From: Aerococcaceae bacterium zg-252
GTDB lineage: Bacteria > Bacillota > Bacilli > Lactobacillales > Aerococcaceae
DNA length: 64,000 bases
Direction: 5' to 3'
NCBI GenBank assembly: GCA_016237705.1
Contig: CP066204.1
Location: 1,312,001 to 1,376,000 of the forward strand
Position numbers and translations under genes: made by a program
The notes under the pieces: model-generated
Seen by the model: the letters and a program-made list of their open reading frames with translations, nothing else
Database searches by the model: none
What the model was told of the DNA's origin: nothing
Part shown: in pieces, positions 19,894 through 32,334 of the stretch
How positions within the stretch are numbered: the stretch's first letter is position 1
How the letters are laid out: every line of letters starts with the position of its first letter

Positions 19894-20493
19894 ATTTATT
19901 TCATAAATCTGTCTAGTTATTGGGTCAATAATTTGAACAATATCAAATTGTCCATTTTCATATGTATATTCGTAAATCGCACAGTTAGGCATTATCGGAA
20001 CAGGCTCTTTTACCAAATTGAGCGAAACATAAAATGTCCACATCGCACCACCATGAGATACCATTATCACATTTTCACCCTCTACGGAATCTAAAGTGTT
20101 AGCAATGGTTTCACGCATTCGATTAGCGACTTTATCACTTGACTCTCCACCATAAGCTACAAAGTAATCCCCATAAGTTTTTGCACCTGCTTGATGTTTT
20201 GGATTTAAAAATTCTGGTTGGGCTTCAAATTGTCCAAAATTCCATTCTTTAATCCCTTTTAAACGTGTATATGGTTCTCCTTTTGTCAATACGATTTCTA
20301 ATGTATCACTCGCTCTTTCCTGTGTAGAAGAAAATGCAGCATCAAATTTAATGCCTCGCTCAACAAAATAATCATGAGCAGCTTGAGCTTGTTCTTTACC
20401 TAGTTCTGTTAGCGGCGAATCACAAGCTCCTTGAATACGTTTCTGCACATTAAACAATGTCTGTCCATGTCGCATTAAAAATAAGCGTTTCAT
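19888..20493 (-). CDS. Histidine phosphatase family protein (phosphoglycerate mutase-like)
   Basis: 201-residue cytoplasmic phosphatase. The N-terminal RHG motif LFLMRHGQTLFN carries the phospho-acceptor His, and VSHGGAMWTFY supplies the second catalytic His. An in-frame ATG at 20505 exists, but TTTGAGGTG fits the ATG at 20493. The stop codon lies inside the third palindrome repeat. Located within the beta-glucoside gene run, it may act on a sugar phosphate, but family members are broad and the substrate is unknown. Confidence 0.88.
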
Positions 20494-20541
20494 TTTACAC
20501 CTCAAACTGTCATTATTTCAATTAACTTTATCTCATTTTCA

Positions 20542-21378
20542 CTAAATCAGACCAAAATGTTTGAACGCATTATAAATACCATTATCATCAACTGCGTCGG
20601 TAATATAATCAGCCATTGCTTTTATTTCGTCGCCACCGGAATCAACGGCAACACCAATATCACAATACGCTAACATCGGAATATCAATTTTAGCGTCACC
20701 AAATGCAAATGTATCTTGACGATTCATGCCTAAATGTTCTAGCAATAACTCAATTGCTTTCGCCTTATCAACATCGGCAACTCCAATATCACCGAACAAA
20801 GCCGTTTCGCCAGCACCACCCCATGTACCGACTTTCAAATGACTAAACTGTTCCTTAGCATCTAAATAATCTTGGTAGGACTCTAAAATGAACGATACCT
20901 TATTCAAATCATCACGATATAATTCACCATTATAAATCATATCTGGAAATGCTGATTCTACCGTTGTTTGTTCAGCATTCTCTTTTCCTTTATAGCGAGA
21001 ATACTCGATAAAAACAGGAGTTCCACGCTCAACAAAGTTTTTAGATGCGTAAAGACCTGAATTTGACTCTAAGTAAAATTCTAATCCACGTTGATGTAAC
21101 CAATCGACCACTGCTTTAGCATCTTCAGCACTCATCACTTGTTCAAAAATTACTTGGTCATCCGACTCAATATACGAACCATTACCACCGATGTAACCGT
21201 CAAAGCCAATATCTAAAATATCTTGATACATTTCAGCTTTAGAACGACCAGTCACCGTATAAACAAGATGACCGTTCGCTCGTGCTTGCCGAATCGCTTC
21301 AATGGCAGAAACAGGAATTTGATTTGAATAATTAGTTATTGTTCCATCTACATCTAGGAAAATAATCTTTTTATTCAT
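20542..21378 (-). CDS. Cof-type HAD hydrolase (sugar phosphatase-like)
   Basis: 278-residue HAD superfamily phosphatase with a C2B-type cap. Motif I is FLDVDGTITNY, the motif II region is VYTVTGRSKAEM and motif IV is FGDAKIDIPMLAY, all usual for Cof/YidA proteins that dephosphorylate sugar phosphates or flavin precursors. TTAGGAG precedes the ATG. It sits 10 bp below the GH1 gene and is probably cotranscribed in the beta-glucoside operon, perhaps to relieve sugar-phosphate stress. Confidence 0.9.
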   Translation of the reverse strand: MNKKIIFLDVDGTITNYSNQIPVSAIEAIRQARANGHLVYTVTGRSKAEMYQDILDIGFDGYIGGNGSYIESDDQVIFEQVMSAEDAKAVVDWLHQRGLEFYLESNSGLYASKNFVERGTPVFIEYSRYKGKENAEQTTVESAFPDMIYNGELYRDDLNKVSFILESYQDYLDAKEQFSHLKVGTWGGAGETALFGDIGVADVDKAKAIELLLEHLGMNRQDTFAFGDAKIDIPMLAYCDIGVAVDSGGDEIKAMADYITDAVDDNGIYNAFKHFGLI

Positions 21379-21387
21379 GCTTATCTC

Positions 21388-22890
<1,503 letters not shown>

Positions 22891-22912
22891 CTACTTTTTT
22901 GTCACTTAAAAA

Positions 22913-24829
<1,917 letters not shown>

Positions 24830-24868
24830 CTACAATTTTTATTTTTTTCCTACCTAAGTAATGAAAAG

Positions 24869-24967
24869 AACCTAGATAGATAATCTAAATCACGCTAACA
24901 CAAATAGCCGATAGTTTGCCTATCTCTGCTATTTTAGATAGCGGCACTTAGATTATCCACCTAGGTT
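24869..24967 (-). terminator. Conditional terminator before bglP
   Basis: On the minus strand AACCTAGGTGGATAATCTAA pairs with TTAGATTATCTATCTAGGTT (two mismatches), followed by CTTTTC. The left arm overlaps the end of the RAT site, so RAT and terminator folds exclude each other. Confidence 0.85.
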
Positions 24968-24992
24968 TCGCCTGCATGACCAGTCACGATCC
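24964..24992 (-). promoter_or_regulatory. RAT antiterminator site 1 (licT-bglP gap)
   Basis: 29-nt sequence starting GGATCGTGACTGGTCATGC and ending AGGCGAAACC matches the LicT/SacY ribonucleic antiterminator consensus in length and at the conserved GGAT, ACTG and GCAGGC-AAACC positions. Confidence 0.9.
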
Positions 24993-25006
24993 TATTGTGA
25001 ATTTTC

Positions 25007-25852
25007 CTATTGCTTTATTTGACTTTGAGTAATCGATCGTTGAATGTGAATCGATAAATAAACCTGTTCATCTTGATTAATCGTAAAACGATGTACCTTT
25101 TCGGCATAGTCCTTAATTCTCTGCGTGCACTCAAACGCTTTAGGATAAGACGCTTTTACTTGTTCATAGAGAAACGAATCAGCATCTCCATGATGAAGAT
25201 TTTTAACAATTCGTTGTGCAAAAAACTGTAAATGCGTTACAAAGCGTGAATAAGTAATTGATTCTTCATCAAAATTAACACCAAAATAAGTACGGACAAT
25301 ATTTAAAATATCTCGAACAATTTTAGTCACCTTAATCGTTTGTTCCAAATGGTCACCTTGTTTACTTGCATTAACTAGATGAAGTGCAATTGAAGTAGCT
25401 TCACTTTCATTAAACTGAATCCCAACAATCTCTTCAATCAAAGTTAAGGCTTGCAAACCAATCGCATATTCTTGTGGATAGAAATTTTTTACCTCCCAAG
25501 ACAATGGATTTTCAAGACTAATTCCATTTTCCTGTCTTTCAATCGCAAAATTAATATGATCTGCTAATGCTAGATAGGCACTAGATTTTAAGGTTATCGA
25601 CAATTCAGCTTCTGCTAAATCAACAATTTTGAGTAAAGCATCAATCACTTCAGGCTTGGTGCTCTCGTATAAATCAGAGAAAGTAGAAACCGATTCATCT
25701 TGCAAGACGAACACTTTTTCTACGACAGATTCATCGATATAATCACCTGTTTTTTTACCGAACGCTATCCCCTTTCCCATTACTATAACTTCTTTATTGG
25801 ACTGCTCCACTGCTAAGGCCACGTTATTATTGAAGACTTTTAAAATCTTCAC
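25007..25852 (-). CDS. licT: Transcription antiterminator, BglG/LicT family
   Basis: 281-residue RNA-binding antiterminator. The N-terminal CAT domain (MKILKVFNNNVALAVEQSNK) binds RAT hairpins. PRD1 (about 65-170) has LADHINFAIER and ALHLVNAS, and PRD2 (about 172-280) has RFVTHLQFFAQR and YLSIHIQRS, the phosphorylatable His sites. It is first gene of the operon, with one RAT/terminator before it and one after it, which is autoregulation as in other licT/bglG loci. Confidence 0.95.
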   Translation of the reverse strand: MKILKVFNNNVALAVEQSNKEVIVMGKGIAFGKKTGDYIDESVVEKVFVLQDESVSTFSDLYESTKPEVIDALLKIVDLAEAELSITLKSSAYLALADHINFAIERQENGISLENPLSWEVKNFYPQEYAIGLQALTLIEEIVGIQFNESEATSIALHLVNASKQGDHLEQTIKVTKIVRDILNIVRTYFGVNFDEESITYSRFVTHLQFFAQRIVKNLHHGDADSFLYEQVKASYPKAFECTQRIKDYAEKVHRFTINQDEQVYLSIHIQRSITQSQIKQ

Positions 25853-25874
25853 ACAATCACCCCCAGTAACTCAA

Positions 25875-25952
25875 TAAAAAAACCTATATAAATACAAATC
25901 GCCATTTATGGTACTAACCCAAAGCAAAAAACAACTTGTATGTATATAGGTT
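25875..25952 (-). terminator. Conditional terminator before licT
   Basis: AACCTATATACATACAA pairs with TTGTATTTATATAGGTT (one mismatch), followed by T's. The 5' arm overlaps the 3' end of RAT site 2. Confidence 0.88.
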
Positions 25953-25977
25953 TTGCCTGCATGACCAGTAACAATCC
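25949..25977 (-). promoter_or_regulatory. RAT antiterminator site 2 (licT leader)
   Basis: 29-nt sequence starting GGATTGTTACTGGTCATGC and ending AGGCAAAACC, an excellent match to the LicT RAT consensus. It differs from site 1 at three positions. Confidence 0.92.
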
Positions 25978-25988
25978 TGTTTGACATT

Positions 25989-26026
25989 ATCTTATCAAAG
26001 TTCAATTTATTTTGCAAGCACTTTTA
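25989..26026 (-). promoter_or_regulatory. Promoter of the bgl operon with probable cre site
   Basis: A -35 TTGCAA (26012-26017) and -10 TAAGAT (25989-25994) are 17 bp apart, just ahead of RAT site 2. The sequence 26013-26026, read on the plus strand, matches TGAAAGCGCTTTCA at 11 of 14 positions and overlaps the -35 box, consistent with CcpA repression. Confidence 0.6.
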
Positions 26027-26132
26027 TGAGATATTGTGGGAGGAATTTTATGGAGGGGGAAAGGTGTTTTGTAATTCAAAATACACAATCCTTTTGAAAA
26101 TATTATTCAGTACCTTTAAATTCTACTCTTAT

Positions 26133-26170
26133 AAAAAAATTGGAAATGCTATTCACTTAACATCTCCAAT
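26133..26170 (-). terminator. Terminator after fhs
   Basis: On the minus strand ATTGGAGATG pairs with CATTTCCAAT (one mismatch) and runs into seven T's. Confidence 0.85.
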
Positions 26171-26181
26171 TCAATTTGTCT

Positions 26182-27849
26182 TTAAAATAATCCTACAATT
26201 TGCCCTTGTGCATCAATATCAATCGATTCTGCTGCTGGTACTTTTGGTAGGCCTGGCATAGTCATAATATCTCCTGTCAAAGCCACAATAAATCCTGCAC
26301 CAGCTGATAATCGTAATTCCTTAATTGATACCGAAAAATCATTAGGAGCACCAAGTAATTTCGCATTGTCCGAAAACGAATATTGTGTCTTAGCCATACA
26401 GATTGGCAAATGAGCGTATCCTAATTCTGTCAATTGTTTGATTTGTTTTTTTACTTGTGGCGACAATTGAATATCACGACCACGATATACTTTTTGCACA
26501 ATCGCCAATAATTTTTCTTCAATCGTCTGATTTAAGTCATATGCATAAGTTAATTGATTTGGTTGTTTAGATAATTCAACGACTTTTTTAGCTAGTTCAA
26601 TACCACCCTTACCACCTTTTGCCCACACGTCTGATAACACGACTTCCACACCACGTTGACGGCAAGTTTCGATAACTAAATCAATTTCTGCTTGCGTATC
26701 TGTTGGGAACTTATTCAATGCTACCACAACGGGCAATTGATATACTTCCTGTAAATTCGATAAATGACGTTCTAAATTAGCTAGTCCTGCAACAACTGCT
26801 GCTAAGTTTTCAGTCGCTAAATCTTTCTTCGCAACACCACCATGCATTTTCAAAGCACGAACTGTCGCAACTAATACAGCAACACTTGGGTTCAAATTCG
26901 CCACACGGCATTTAATGTCCAAAAATTTTTCTGCACCTAAGTCTGCTCCAAAACCAGCTTCCGTCACCACATAATCAGCATATCGTAAGGCTGTTTTCGT
27001 GGCAATGACACTATTACAACCATGTGCGATATTTGCAAATGGGCCCCCATGTAAAATTGCCGGTGTTTTTTCAAGTGTCTGCACAAGATTCGGCTGAATC
27101 GCCTCTTTAAGTAATGTCGTCATCGCACCTTCTGCTTTCAAATCAGCAGCCGTAATCGGTTTTCCGTCAATATCATACGCAACAATAATTTTAGCGATAC
27201 GAGCTTTCAAATCCATTAAATCCGTTGCTAAACATAAAATCGCCATAATTTCGCTAGCAACTGTAATATCGTAGCCGTCTTCTCTCGGTACACCATTCGT
27301 TTTACCTTGAAGACCCGATACAATATGACGTAATTGACGGTCATTCATATCGACAACACGTTTCCAAACAATCGAACGAGTATCAATATTTAACACATTT
27401 CCATGATGAATATGATTATCTAACATTGCTGCTAATAAATTATGAGCTGCACTAATAGCATGAAAGTCACCAGTAAAATGCAAATTAATATCTTCCATTG
27501 GCACAACTTGTGCATAGCCACCTCCAGCTGCACCACCTTTCATTCCAAAGACAGGCCCTAAGGACGGTTCACGCAATGCTAATATGACATTTTCACCAAT
27601 CTCTTTGAGTGCATCAGCTAGTCCTACTGAAGTAGTCGTTTTCCCCTCGCCTGCCGGTGTTGGTGTAATCGCCGTCACTAAAATGAGTTTTCCTTTTTCT
27701 AGCTGTGGTCCTTTTGAAAAATCAATTTTCGCTTTATATTTGCCATAATGAGATATATGTTCCACATCAATTCCAGCTTGTTCAGCAATTGCATTAATGG
27801 GTGCCATAGTAATTTTGTTGGCAATTTCCAAATCGGTTAAATGTGTCAT
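26182..27849 (-). CDS. fhs: Formate-tetrahydrofolate ligase
   Basis: 555-residue cytoplasmic enzyme that makes 10-formyl-THF from formate, THF and ATP, feeding purine synthesis. The ATP-binding motif [18 protein letters not shown], the block [19 protein letters not shown], and [14 protein letters not shown] are diagnostic. The open frame reaches 27912, but TAAAGGAGGG fixes ATG at 27849 ([11 protein letters not shown]). It follows purB by 110 bp, a purine-linked pairing. A remnant of the palindrome repeat lies in the gap. Confidence 0.97.
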   Translation of the reverse strand: MTHLTDLEIANKITMAPINAIAEQAGIDVEHISHYGKYKAKIDFSKGPQLEKGKLILVTAITPTPAGEGKTTTSVGLADALKEIGENVILALREPSLGPVFGMKGGAAGGGYAQVVPMEDINLHFTGDFHAISAAHNLLAAMLDNHIHHGNVLNIDTRSIVWKRVVDMNDRQLRHIVSGLQGKTNGVPREDGYDITVASEIMAILCLATDLMDLKARIAKIIVAYDIDGKPITAADLKAEGAMTTLLKEAIQPNLVQTLEKTPAILHGGPFANIAHGCNSVIATKTALRYADYVVTEAGFGADLGAEKFLDIKCRVANLNPSVAVLVATVRALKMHGGVAKKDLATENLAAVVAGLANLERHLSNLQEVYQLPVVVALNKFPTDTQAEIDLVIETCRQRGVEVVLSDVWAKGGKGGIELAKKVVELSKQPNQLTYAYDLNQTIEEKLLAIVQKVYRGRDIQLSPQVKKQIKQLTELGYAHLPICMAKTQYSFSDNAKLLGAPNDFSVSIKELRLSAGAGFIVALTGDIMTMPGLPKVPAAESIDIDAQGQIVGLF

Positions 27850-27885
27850 ATTGTTTCCCTCCTTTATTTCGGTTCGTATTGGTAG

Positions 27886-27958
27886 TGTCGCTCGGATTGA
27901 CTTGACATCCACTGCAAATCGCTCATTATCGCACTATATATTCAGGCTCGCAACATAT
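27886..27958. repeat. Remnant of the long-palindrome repeat (fhs leader)
   Basis: It keeps CGGATTGACTTGACATCCACT and the end motif CTCATTATCGCACTATAT, but the centre is deleted. Confidence 0.55.
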
Positions 27959-27959
27959 A

Positions 27960-29252
27960 TTACAATCCGAGTCGTTCAAATATTGTGTCTACCTGACGGA
28001 TATGATAGCGATAATCGAACGCATCATCAATGTCTTCTGCCGATAGATGTGCTGTAATTATTTCATTAGCTTCAACTAAAGTTCTAAAATCACGTTGTTC
28101 ATCCCATGACAATGCCGTCAATGGTTGTACGGTATCATAAGCATGTTCACGGCTCAAACCAGCATCAACGAGTTTTAATAATAAACGTTGTGAATAAATC
28201 AAACCCAATGTCGCATTCATATTGCGTAACATGTTTTCTGGAAAGACTGTTAAATTTTCAATAATGCGTGCAAAGCGTGCTAATTGATAGTCTAATATCG
28301 TCGTCAAATCAGGTAAAATAATACGTTCAGCAGATGAGTGTGAAATATCACGTTCATGCCATAAGTTAACATTTTCATAGGCTGTCACCATATAACCACG
28401 CATCACTCGTGCCAATCCTGATACGTTTTCACTACCAATTGGATTGCGTTTATGTGGCATAGCCGACGAACCTTTTTGCCCTTTAGCAAAAAATTCTTCA
28501 ACCTCACGTGTTTCCGACTTTTGCAACCCACGAATTTCCGTAGCAAATCGTTCGACACTCGTACCAATCAATGCCAAGGTTGCAACATATTCAGCGTGTA
28601 AATCACGTGGCAACACTTGTGTCGAAATATCTTGTGCATTAATACCTAAATGCTCGCATACATAAGCTTCAACTTCTGGTGGAGTATTCGCAAATGTTCC
28701 GACTGCCCCACTAATTTTCCCTGCTTGAATACCATTAGCAGCTTCATCAAAGCGTTTTAAGTGACGTTTTAATTCTGAGTAAAATCCAGCCAATTTTAAC
28801 CCAAATGTTGTTGGTTCTGCATGAACCCCATGTGTACGTCCCATACAAACTGTATATTGGTGCTCTTTTGCCTTTTTCGCAACGACATCAATTAAGTGCA
28901 ATAAATCTTCACGCAAAACTGCATTAACTTGTTTTAATTGATAGCCATAAGCTGTATCCACCACATCAGTACTCGTTAAGCCATAGTGCACCCACTTGCG
29001 TTCTTCCCCTAAACTTTCGCTCACTGCACGAGTAAACGCCACGACATCATGATGTGTTTCAGCTTCGATTTCTAAAATTCGTGCAACATCAAACGTTGCA
29101 TTTTGGCGAATTAATTTCGCATCTTCTTTAGGCACTACACCCAATGTCGCCCATGCTTCAGTCGCTTGAATCTCAACTTCCAACCATGTTTCGTAACGTT
29201 TTTCATCACTCCATAAAGCTGCCATTTGTGGTCGAGTATATCGTTCAATCAT
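27960..29252 (-). CDS. purB: Adenylosuccinate lyase
   Basis: 430-residue enzyme of the fumarase/aspartase superfamily, cleaving SAICAR and adenylosuccinate in purine synthesis. It begins [17 protein letters not shown], has the signature [16 protein letters not shown], and [21 protein letters not shown] precedes the ATG at 29252; the frame itself is open to 29279. The fhs gene downstream supplies a one-carbon donor for the same pathway. Confidence 0.97.
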   Translation of the reverse strand: MIERYTRPQMAALWSDEKRYETWLEVEIQATEAWATLGVVPKEDAKLIRQNATFDVARILEIEAETHHDVVAFTRAVSESLGEERKWVHYGLTSTDVVDTAYGYQLKQVNAVLREDLLHLIDVVAKKAKEHQYTVCMGRTHGVHAEPTTFGLKLAGFYSELKRHLKRFDEAANGIQAGKISGAVGTFANTPPEVEAYVCEHLGINAQDISTQVLPRDLHAEYVATLALIGTSVERFATEIRGLQKSETREVEEFFAKGQKGSSAMPHKRNPIGSENVSGLARVMRGYMVTAYENVNLWHERDISHSSAERIILPDLTTILDYQLARFARIIENLTVFPENMLRNMNATLGLIYSQRLLLKLVDAGLSREHAYDTVQPLTALSWDEQRDFRTLVEANEIITAHLSAEDIDDAFDYRYHIRQVDTIFERLGL

Positions 29253-29281
29253 TGTTTTAAGCTCCTTTTCTATCTCCAACG

Positions 29282-29334
29282 AAATGAAACACTTTGTGCA
29301 GTGATTCGTTTCATAGTACTCGTTGTCGCACTAT
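29282..29334. repeat. Compact derivative of the long-palindrome repeat
   Basis: AAATGAAACACT pairs with AGTGATTCGTTT (imperfect), followed by the shared end motif CTCGTTGTCGCACTATT. It lies in the purB leader. Confidence 0.5.
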
Positions 29335-29498
29335 TTTTATTCTGTTAAGCATTCTGATTTCTATAATGGTATGTTCTTTGTAATCCGTACCTATTTTCCT
29401 TTATAATCATAACCGAAATGTGCTTATTTGTGAACTGATTATAGTGGGGAATTTAGTAAAAAAGCTCAAAACACATGTCAAAATAATCATTCTATCAC
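29335..29498. other. Gene-free stretch between purB and nrnA
   Basis: AT-rich spacer that must hold the purB promoter. No gene, clear promoter boxes or conserved element recognised. Confidence 0.5.
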
Positions 29499-29568
29499 TA
29501 AAAATAATATGCCCCTAAATAGCAATAATGAAATAATATCCTATCTCAATACTATTTAAGGAGCATAT
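29499..29568 (-). terminator. Probable terminator after nrnA
   Basis: On the minus strand ATATGCTCCTTAAATAG pairs with CTATTTAGGGGCATAT (bulge and G-U pairs) around a long loop, followed by TATTTTTAG. Confidence 0.6.
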
Positions 29569-29606
29569 CTATAGCTCTTTAATTATTTTTACACTCTCAT
29601 ACCCAA

Positions 29607-30590
29607 CTACGCCAACCCATTCTCCGCAACATATTCAACAGCTGCTGCTTTCATCTCAGCAATAATTGCTTGAATTTCTTCTTCACTATACGCATTAGCA
29701 CCACTTGCCATAGGGTGTCCACCACCATGATGATTCGCAGCAATGCCATTGATAACTGGCCCTTTAGAACGAATACGGCAACGATAGAAAAAGTCTTCTC
29801 CGTCTTGTTCCACAAAAGTCACCCAACAATAGACCCCTTTAATGCGTGACGCAATATTAACGATACCATTTGTTTGCTCTTCTGTTATACCAAATTCTGC
29901 TAAATGTGTTCGGTCAATTCGTAAAAATGCCATACCTGACGGGTCAACAACTAAATGCTCATAAGCGAATGCTTGAAATTTCAGTTCTTCTAATGTCGTT
30001 AATTGGAATGTGTCATTAATTTCAAAGGCATTGATACCTTGTTCTAATAATCGGCTAGTCAACTGATGCGTCATCGCTGTCGTTGCATTATATAAAAAGC
30101 GACCGGTATCTCCTACAATTCCAGCATACAATAGTCGTGCTGCCTTAGCATTTAATGGTAGACGATGTTTCAATTCTTCACTCATCGCTGTCAATAACTC
30201 ACTGCACGAACTCGCTTGTGGATGCACAATTTGTAAATCACCATACTGTTCTACATCGGGGTGATGGTCAATTTTAATTAAGGCTGCCCCTAAAGTATAG
30301 TGTTCGCCGTCAATGCGTTCTTGGTTAGCAGTATCGACTACAATAACTAAAGCATCTTGATAATCTTCTCGTGTTACTTTATCCATTTCGCCCAACCACG
30401 CTAAACCTTGCGTTGTCGTTCCTGCTGCGAATACTTTCTTTTGTGGATACGTTGCTTCAATCAAATATTTAAGTCCTAATTGTGAACCAATCGCATCTGG
30501 GTCAGGTCGTTTATGACGATGAATGATAATACGTTCATATTGTTTCAACAATTGATAAAATGCGTTTGTTTGTTCTGATAATAAGTACAT
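29607..30590 (-). CDS. nrnA: NrnA-like DHH family nanoRNase / pAp phosphatase
   Basis: 327-residue DHH/DHHA1 phosphoesterase that degrades short oligoribonucleotides and 3'-phosphoadenosine 5'-phosphate in Bacillus. Metal-binding motifs are HKRPDPDAIGSQ, VVDTANQERI and KIDHHPDVEQ; the DHHA1 substrate motif is HHGGGHPMASGAN. ATG at 30590 (MYLLSEQTNAF) follows AAAGGA; an in-frame ATG at 30614 overlaps that ribosome site. It sits downstream of a ytoI-like gene as in Bacillus. Its first 26 codons have been duplicated in tandem just upstream. Confidence 0.92.
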   Translation of the reverse strand: MYLLSEQTNAFYQLLKQYERIIIHRHKRPDPDAIGSQLGLKYLIEATYPQKKVFAAGTTTQGLAWLGEMDKVTREDYQDALVIVVDTANQERIDGEHYTLGAALIKIDHHPDVEQYGDLQIVHPQASSCSELLTAMSEELKHRLPLNAKAARLLYAGIVGDTGRFLYNATTAMTHQLTSRLLEQGINAFEINDTFQLTTLEELKFQAFAYEHLVVDPSGMAFLRIDRTHLAEFGITEEQTNGIVNIASRIKGVYCWVTFVEQDGEDFFYRCRIRSKGPVINGIAANHHGGGHPMASGANAYSEEEIQAIIAEMKAAAVEYVAENGLA

Positions 30591-30910
30591 ATCGTTTCCT
30601 TTCATTTGTTCCATTAACTTCGTTCAATAATTTGACTAGTGACAATCGCTTTAGCTGCTAAAGTATTTTCATGATACACATCTACTTGAACGAGTGCACT
30701 GCGTCGATTATGGTGAAATACTTCTTGTTTCAACAATTGATAAAATGCGTTTGTTTGTTCTGATAATAAGTACATATCGTTTCCTTTCATTTGTTCCATT
30801 AACTTCGTTCAATAATTTGACTAGTGACAATCGCTTTAGCTGCTAAAGTATTTTCATGATACACATCTACTTGAACGAGTGCACTGCGTCGATTATGGTG
30901 AAATACTTCT
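30541..30910. repeat. 185-bp tandem duplication across the ytoI/nrnA junction
   Basis: 30541-30725 is repeated at 30726-30910 with no difference that I can see. The unit holds the last codons of the ytoI-like gene, its stop, the nrnA ribosome site and the first codons of nrnA. Both flanking genes remain complete. Confidence 0.93.
30614..30775 (-). pseudogene. Chimeric 53-codon frame made by the duplication
   Basis: A duplicated nrnA ribosome site and start (MYLLSEQTNAFYQLLKQ) runs in frame into the duplicated end of the ytoI-like protein (EVFHHNRRSALVQVDVYHEN...SQIIERS). It could be translated because its ribosome site is a copy of the real one, but it encodes only fragments. No function is expected. 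Confidence 0.7.
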
Positions 30911-32118
30911 ACTTTAAATTGCATCTCATTGTCTATCTGCAATAAATTAAAGTAATTCAACTCAAATTTCTCAATAATATTATTAAGATTGGTGACTTCT
31001 AATACTTGACGTTGTGCCACTTGTGTAATTAACTCACATAGAACACCATACGAAATCGTACCTAAATTGTTAATCATCTGCGGTTGAACACGTGCTTGAT
31101 AGCGATAACCAGAATAACGGTTCGTTGCTTCAGTCGCTTGCAAATGTACCACCACATCGTCTTCAAAAGTATGCACAATTTGTGGCTGTTGTTGTACTGT
31201 ATGCACTGCTTTCATCACATCTTGTCGTGACACAACGCCGAGCAATTGTAAATTATCAGCTACTACTGGAATCATTTCAATATCTTCCCAAATCATCTTA
31301 TGCGACACACTGGCAATACTCATGTGCAACTTTACCGTTACAGTATCTCGTGTCATTACTCGGTCAATTAACACATCTTCTTCACGTCCGATTAAATCTT
31401 TTGCTGTAACAACTCCAATCAGACGGTTATTGTATACCACCGGAAAACGTGATAATCCTGTTTCATCTGATAATTGATGAAAAGTTCTAACCGTATCTTG
31501 TGCTGTCAATGCTTTTGATTTTTCGATTGGCATGTAAATATCTTTAATCGTCAAAATTTCCTTTTTAATCAATTGGTCTGAAATAGAACGGTTAATCATT
31601 GTTGCAACTGTAAAGGTATCATAAGACGTTGAGATAACGGGTAAATTGCGTTCATTTGCTAAATCAATAATTGATTGTTTCGCTGTAAAACCACCGGTAA
31701 TCAACACAGCTACATCATGTTCGAGTGCCAACTGTTGTACTTCTGTTCGGTTTCCGACAATAATCATCGAATGTTCACTGAAGTAACGCATCATCGCATC
31801 TTTTTTCATCGCTCCGATAATAAATTTACTTAAATGACGATTAAGTCCTTTTTCCCCACCCAAGATTTCGCCGTCAATGATACGAACAATCTCTTTAAAT
31901 GTCAGCATATCGGTCATGTATTTCACTTTTTGTTCAATGCGAATAGTACCGACACGTTCAATAGTCGAAACAAGCCCCACAGATTCTGCTTCTTTAATCG
32001 CACGATACGCTGTTCCTTCACTCATCTTGAGTTTTTTAGCAATGCCTCGTACTGAAATTTTATGTCCAACTGGTAATGTTTTAATGTATTGCATGATTTG
32101 TTCATGTTTCGTTGCCAT
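30799..32118 (-). CDS. HTH-DRTGG-CBS-hotdog regulatory protein (YtoI-like)
   Basis: 439 residues. Domains in order: winged HTH (about 1-60, with ISVRGIAKKLKMSEGTAYRA), DRTGG region (about 70-180), two CBS motifs (about 190-310, with TGLSRFPVVYNNRLIGVVTA and MIPVVADNLQLLGVVS) and a C-terminal hotdog domain ending SQIIERS. The architecture is that of Bacillus YtoI, a CBS-containing protein of unknown ligand beside nrnA. AAGGAGAG fixes the ATG at 32118 (MATKHEQIMQY). The last 36 codons are repeated downstream by the 185-bp duplication. Confidence 0.88.
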   Translation of the reverse strand: MATKHEQIMQYIKTLPVGHKISVRGIAKKLKMSEGTAYRAIKEAESVGLVSTIERVGTIRIEQKVKYMTDMLTFKEIVRIIDGEILGGEKGLNRHLSKFIIGAMKKDAMMRYFSEHSMIIVGNRTEVQQLALEHDVAVLITGGFTAKQSIIDLANERNLPVISTSYDTFTVATMINRSISDQLIKKEILTIKDIYMPIEKSKALTAQDTVRTFHQLSDETGLSRFPVVYNNRLIGVVTAKDLIGREEDVLIDRVMTRDTVTVKLHMSIASVSHKMIWEDIEMIPVVADNLQLLGVVSRQDVMKAVHTVQQQPQIVHTFEDDVVVHLQATEATNRYSGYRYQARVQPQMINNLGTISYGVLCELITQVAQRQVLEVTNLNNIIEKFELNYFNLLQIDNEMQFKVEVFHHNRRSALVQVDVYHENTLAAKAIVTSQIIERS

Positions 32119-32136
32119 AATTTCTCTCCTTATTCT

Positions 32137-32190
32137 GCTGAAATGACGTTCACTTCGCATAACTCTTGAAGTTTTCTCTCACTATGTTTT
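32137..32190. repeat. Remnant of the long-palindrome repeat (ytoI leader)
   Basis: CTGAAATGACGTTCACTTCGCATAACTCTTGAAGT resembles the left arm of the 34.2-34.4 kb copies, joined directly to the end motif TCTCTCACTATGT. Confidence 0.6.
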
Positions 32191-32298
32191 ATTCTAAAAA
32201 GATAACGCTTGCTCAATTATGTACATTATAACAGTTTTTTATTAAAATTCCAATTTGCTATCATGACTATATAACAGCTCATAATTTCGGCAGTAAGC

Positions 32299-32328
32299 AA
32301 AAAAGTTGGCACTGCTCTCAGTCCCAAC
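32299..32328 (-). terminator. Terminator after dinB
   Basis: On the minus strand GTTGGGACTG, loop AGAG, CAGTGCCAAC, then six T's. It starts 7 nt beyond the dinB stop codon. Confidence 0.88.
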
Positions 32329-32334
32329 ATTTGC

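Noticed and set aside
26034-26261. Plus-strand open frame of about 75 codons near the bgl promoter
   Set aside because: It runs antisense into the end of fhs and over its terminator, and has no conserved features.
30614-30799. Independent small gene between nrnA and the ytoI-like gene
   Set aside because: Its two halves are exact copies of the neighbouring gene ends, so it is a product of the 185-bp duplication.
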